Positions 62,256 through 64,000 of a stretch of DNA of 64,000 nt are shown here, one piece after another; position 1 is the stretch's first letter; each line of letters begins with the position of its first letter. The DNA comes from GCA-1730015 sp964583825 (lineage in GTDB: Bacteria; Pseudomonadota; Gammaproteobacteria; Granulosicoccales; Granulosicoccaceae), in assembly GCA_964583825.1 (NCBI GenBank), contig CAZOXM010000010.1, positions 6,494-70,493 of the forward strand, written 5' to 3'. The position numbers and the translations under genes were made by a program. The notes below the pieces were generated by a model. It had not been told where the DNA came from, did no database searches, and was given only the letters and a program-made list of their open reading frames with translations.

Positions 62256-62445
62256 CGCCTGCGGCAGGTCGTAGTAGCATGCTAGCCGATGGTGCGTGTA
62301 ATAAGTGTCTGATAATTATAAATAAAGAGCTTTGGGAAAAAATATCTGAAAAATTTCTCCAGTCGTGTCGATTGGCCGGGGCGAAACTCGTCTTACCTGA
62401 CGAGATGCAATATTGCTCTCGACAATCAAACAGGAGAAATTCACG

Positions 62446-62967
62446 ATGTCGCTTATCACTACTGCGGTCATCCCCCTTGTTTTAGTCGCTGTACTATTAG
62501 CTGCCTGCTTCACGTTACCGTCTTCAAAAACGGTGACCCGAAGTGCAGTGATTCACGCCGGAGCAGAGGCCATTTATCCGGTCATCGTATCGAGCCGGGG
62601 CTTCCAGCGCTTCAACCCGTATCACGACGCTGACCCCGATCTGAAAATACAGTTTTTTGGACCCGAGAGTGGTATCGGTGCAGGCTTCGCCTTTGACGGT
62701 AAGGAAGGCAAAGGCAAGCAGACGATTATCGCCGCGGAGGAAAATCGGCAAATACAAATGGAGATTGATCTGGGTGCCATGGGTAAACCAATACAGACGT
62801 TTCGTCTGGAAGAACACAACGGCGCTACCAGAGTAACCTGGTCGACGCATTCAAATTTCGGCAACAACCCGATCGGCCGGGTATTCGGGCTGTTCCTCGA
62901 TAAAATGCTCGGTAAAAACTATGAGCGCGGTCTTGATAACCTGGCGAACGAAGTGCTTGCCAGTTGA
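62446..62967 (+). CDS. SRPBCC family protein with N-terminal membrane anchor
   Basis: A 173-residue protein: one hydrophobic helix (MSLITTAVIPLVLVAVLLAA) and a START/SRPBCC fold (VTRSAVIHAGAEAIYPVIVS, then NPYHDADPDLKIQFFGPESG). GGAG precedes the ATG. Together with the following YCII protein and sigma factor it forms a set often seen together. Confidence 0.85.
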   Translation: MSLITTAVIPLVLVAVLLAACFTLPSSKTVTRSAVIHAGAEAIYPVIVSSRGFQRFNPYHDADPDLKIQFFGPESGIGAGFAFDGKEGKGKQTIIAAEENRQIQMEIDLGAMGKPIQTFRLEEHNGATRVTWSTHSNFGNNPIGRVFGLFLDKMLGKNYERGLDNLANEVLAS

Positions 62968-63027
62968 TAATGACTGCCTCACCTTATGTTTGACTAGCAC
63001 AATTACTTCACACTCCAGGAGCACACC

Positions 63028-63396
63028 ATGCGATACAACTTCTTACTCTATAGCGATGAATCACAGTTTGCCGACGTCACTGAAGCTGAAATGGCAGAAA
63101 GTCTGAAAGCCTTTGGTGAGTACATCGGAGCACTGCAGGAGGCCGGGGTACTGGTTGACACAGATTGGCTGCAACCCAGTACCACAGCAACGACCCTGTC
63201 GCTGGCAAGTGGTACTAAAACAGTACAGGATGGGCCTCATGCAGATACCAAGGAACAGCTCGGTGGCACATTCGCGATTGATGTGCCCGATTTTGACGCG
63301 GCAATGGCGTGGGCTGAAAAGTGCCCTGCCGTGCACTACGGTGTGATCGAAATACGCGCTTCAGCGATGCCTGAAGGTGGTAACCCGCACGCTTAG
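63028..63396 (+). CDS. YCII-related (DGPF-type) protein
   Basis: A 122-residue protein with MRYNFLLYSDESQFADVTEA and TVQDGPHADTKEQLGGTFAI, the DGPFAExKExLGG-like signature of YCII/DGPF proteins. These are commonly encoded directly before an ECF-like sigma factor, as here (next start four bases on). Role unknown. Confidence 0.9.
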   Translation: MRYNFLLYSDESQFADVTEAEMAESLKAFGEYIGALQEAGVLVDTDWLQPSTTATTLSLASGTKTVQDGPHADTKEQLGGTFAIDVPDFDAAMAWAEKCPAVHYGVIEIRASAMPEGGNPHA

Positions 63397-63399
63397 TCG

Positions 63400-64000
63400 G
63401 TGAATTCCGAACAACAACAGGCCCGTCGAGCGATCGAGCAGATCGCTCGCGAATCCTACGGTAAGTGCATTGCGGTCATTTCCAGTCGAACCGGTGACAT
63501 AAGCTTTGCCGAGGATTGTCTTGCTCATGCGTTCGAACAGGCGTTGAAGCGCTGGCCGGTACAAGGCATCCCTGATCATCCGGAAGCCTGGCTGATAAAG
63601 ACGGCGAAAAACTGGAATATTGATCGCGCCAGAAGTGCTGAAGCGCGGCTGACTTCAAATTCAATTGAGGTACTGGATAACATGATTGCCAAAACAGAGA
63701 GTGCGATGGCACTGCCGGATCAACGATTGCAACTGTTGTTTGTCTGTGCACATCCGGCAATTGATGAATCGATCCGGACGCCACTGATGTTGCAAACGGT
63801 GCTGGGAATCGAAGCGAGTGACATAGCGCGTATCTTCGTACTGCCCGAGTCAACCGTTGCACAGCGCCTGGTGCGAGCAAAGCGAAAGATAAAAGCTGCC
63901 AATATCCCGTTTGTTCTGCCTGAACAGTCGCAATTGGCGGAACGGCTTGAGAGTGTGCTCGAAGCAATCTACGGTGCTTACTCTGTTGCGCGCGCAGGAG
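63400..64000 (+). CDS. RNA polymerase sigma factor, DUF6596/YCII-linked type, cut by the window end
   Basis: A frame open from GTG 63400 through the last base gives 200 residues: ARRAIEQIARESYGKCIAVI (region 2 start), EAWLIKTAKNWNIDRARS (2.4), then LQTVLGIEASDIARIFVLPE and STVAQRLVRAKRKIK (region 4 helix-turn-helix). This is the sigma type with a long TPR-like C-terminal half, the rest of which lies beyond the window. It follows the YCII gene by three bases. Confidence 0.88.
   Translation, partial: MNSEQQQARRAIEQIARESYGKCIAVISSRTGDISFAEDCLAHAFEQALKRWPVQGIPDHPEAWLIKTAKNWNIDRARSAEARLTSNSIEVLDNMIAKTESAMALPDQRLQLLFVCAHPAIDESIRTPLMLQTVLGIEASDIARIFVLPESTVAQRLVRAKRKIKAANIPFVLPEQSQLAERLESVLEAIYGAYSVARAG

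Noticed and set aside
1..64000. CRISPR array, insertion sequences, prophage genes or rRNA
   Set aside because: No regularly spaced repeats, transposases, terminal inverted repeats, phage structural genes or rRNA segments were seen.

Overview
The window reads as part of the chromosome of a marine-type heterotrophic gammaproteobacterium. The evidence is a complete hrcA-grpE-dnaK-dnaJ operon, ispG, greB, slyD, a class I DAHP synthase, a tRNA-Leu(CAA), and many transporters and catabolic genes for algal or plant-derived compounds. Genus cannot be set from the sequence alone. A run of exactly 100 N (26087-26186) is an assembly join, so the order of the two halves is inferred by the assembler.

Layout. 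66-10558: envelope and housekeeping genes (surface acyltransferase, BepA-like M48 protease with SlyD, a two-gene nitrate/taurine-type ABC transporter whose permease is unusually large, TPR protein, LOG-type phosphoribohydrolase, LysE exporter, PAS-GGDEF cyclase). 10829-18883: a lipoprotein esterase; a four-gene minus-strand set (GT2, two 4-TM EamA halves, GT39) that looks like an ArnC/ArnEF/ArnT-style lipid-linked sugar system; an MnmC-type oxidase; ispG. 19054-25889: heat-shock operon, a PhyH dioxygenase and greB. 26351-29106: RHH protein, HDAC-like amidohydrolase, amidase and tRNA-Leu.

29315-32158 is a decaying, tightly overlapping operon (LLM flavin oxidoreductase, GST, small ORF, arylformamidase-like hydrolase, SnoaL-like protein). 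Three of its genes carry separate lesions: a rearranged and partly inverted LLM gene, a one-base frameshift in the GST, and an in-frame TGA in the SnoaL gene. 32572-40537 is an intact sugar cluster: lactonase, UxaB-like reductase, aldose dehydrogenase, GntR regulator, ribose-type ABC importer and an LgoD-like zinc dehydrogenase. Together the four enzymes fit an upper L-galactose (or related L-sugar) route to D-altronate.

40840-51525 holds an IclR-controlled set (MBL hydrolase, class III aminotransferase), a TctCBA tripartite tricarboxylate-type transporter, a Tm-1-like protein, and a reduced homoprotocatechuate module (hpaR, hpaE, hpaD). A broken fumarylacetoacetase-family fragment between the last two groups looks like the relic of an hpaG-type gene. 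51846-55390 has a Mu-class-like GST, then a DAHP synthase preceded by a short leader ORF with two Trp codons and a Phe-Phe-Tyr-Phe run, followed by two mutually exclusive hairpins and a hairpin over the ribosome binding site. This is a candidate aromatic amino acid attenuator and the most interesting regulatory find here. 55531-64000 holds a NERD-helicase, a mosaic pseudogene built from DUF1800 and GH44 pieces, a Sel1-repeat protein, an MFS transporter, and an SRPBCC/YCII/sigma-factor group cut by the window edge.
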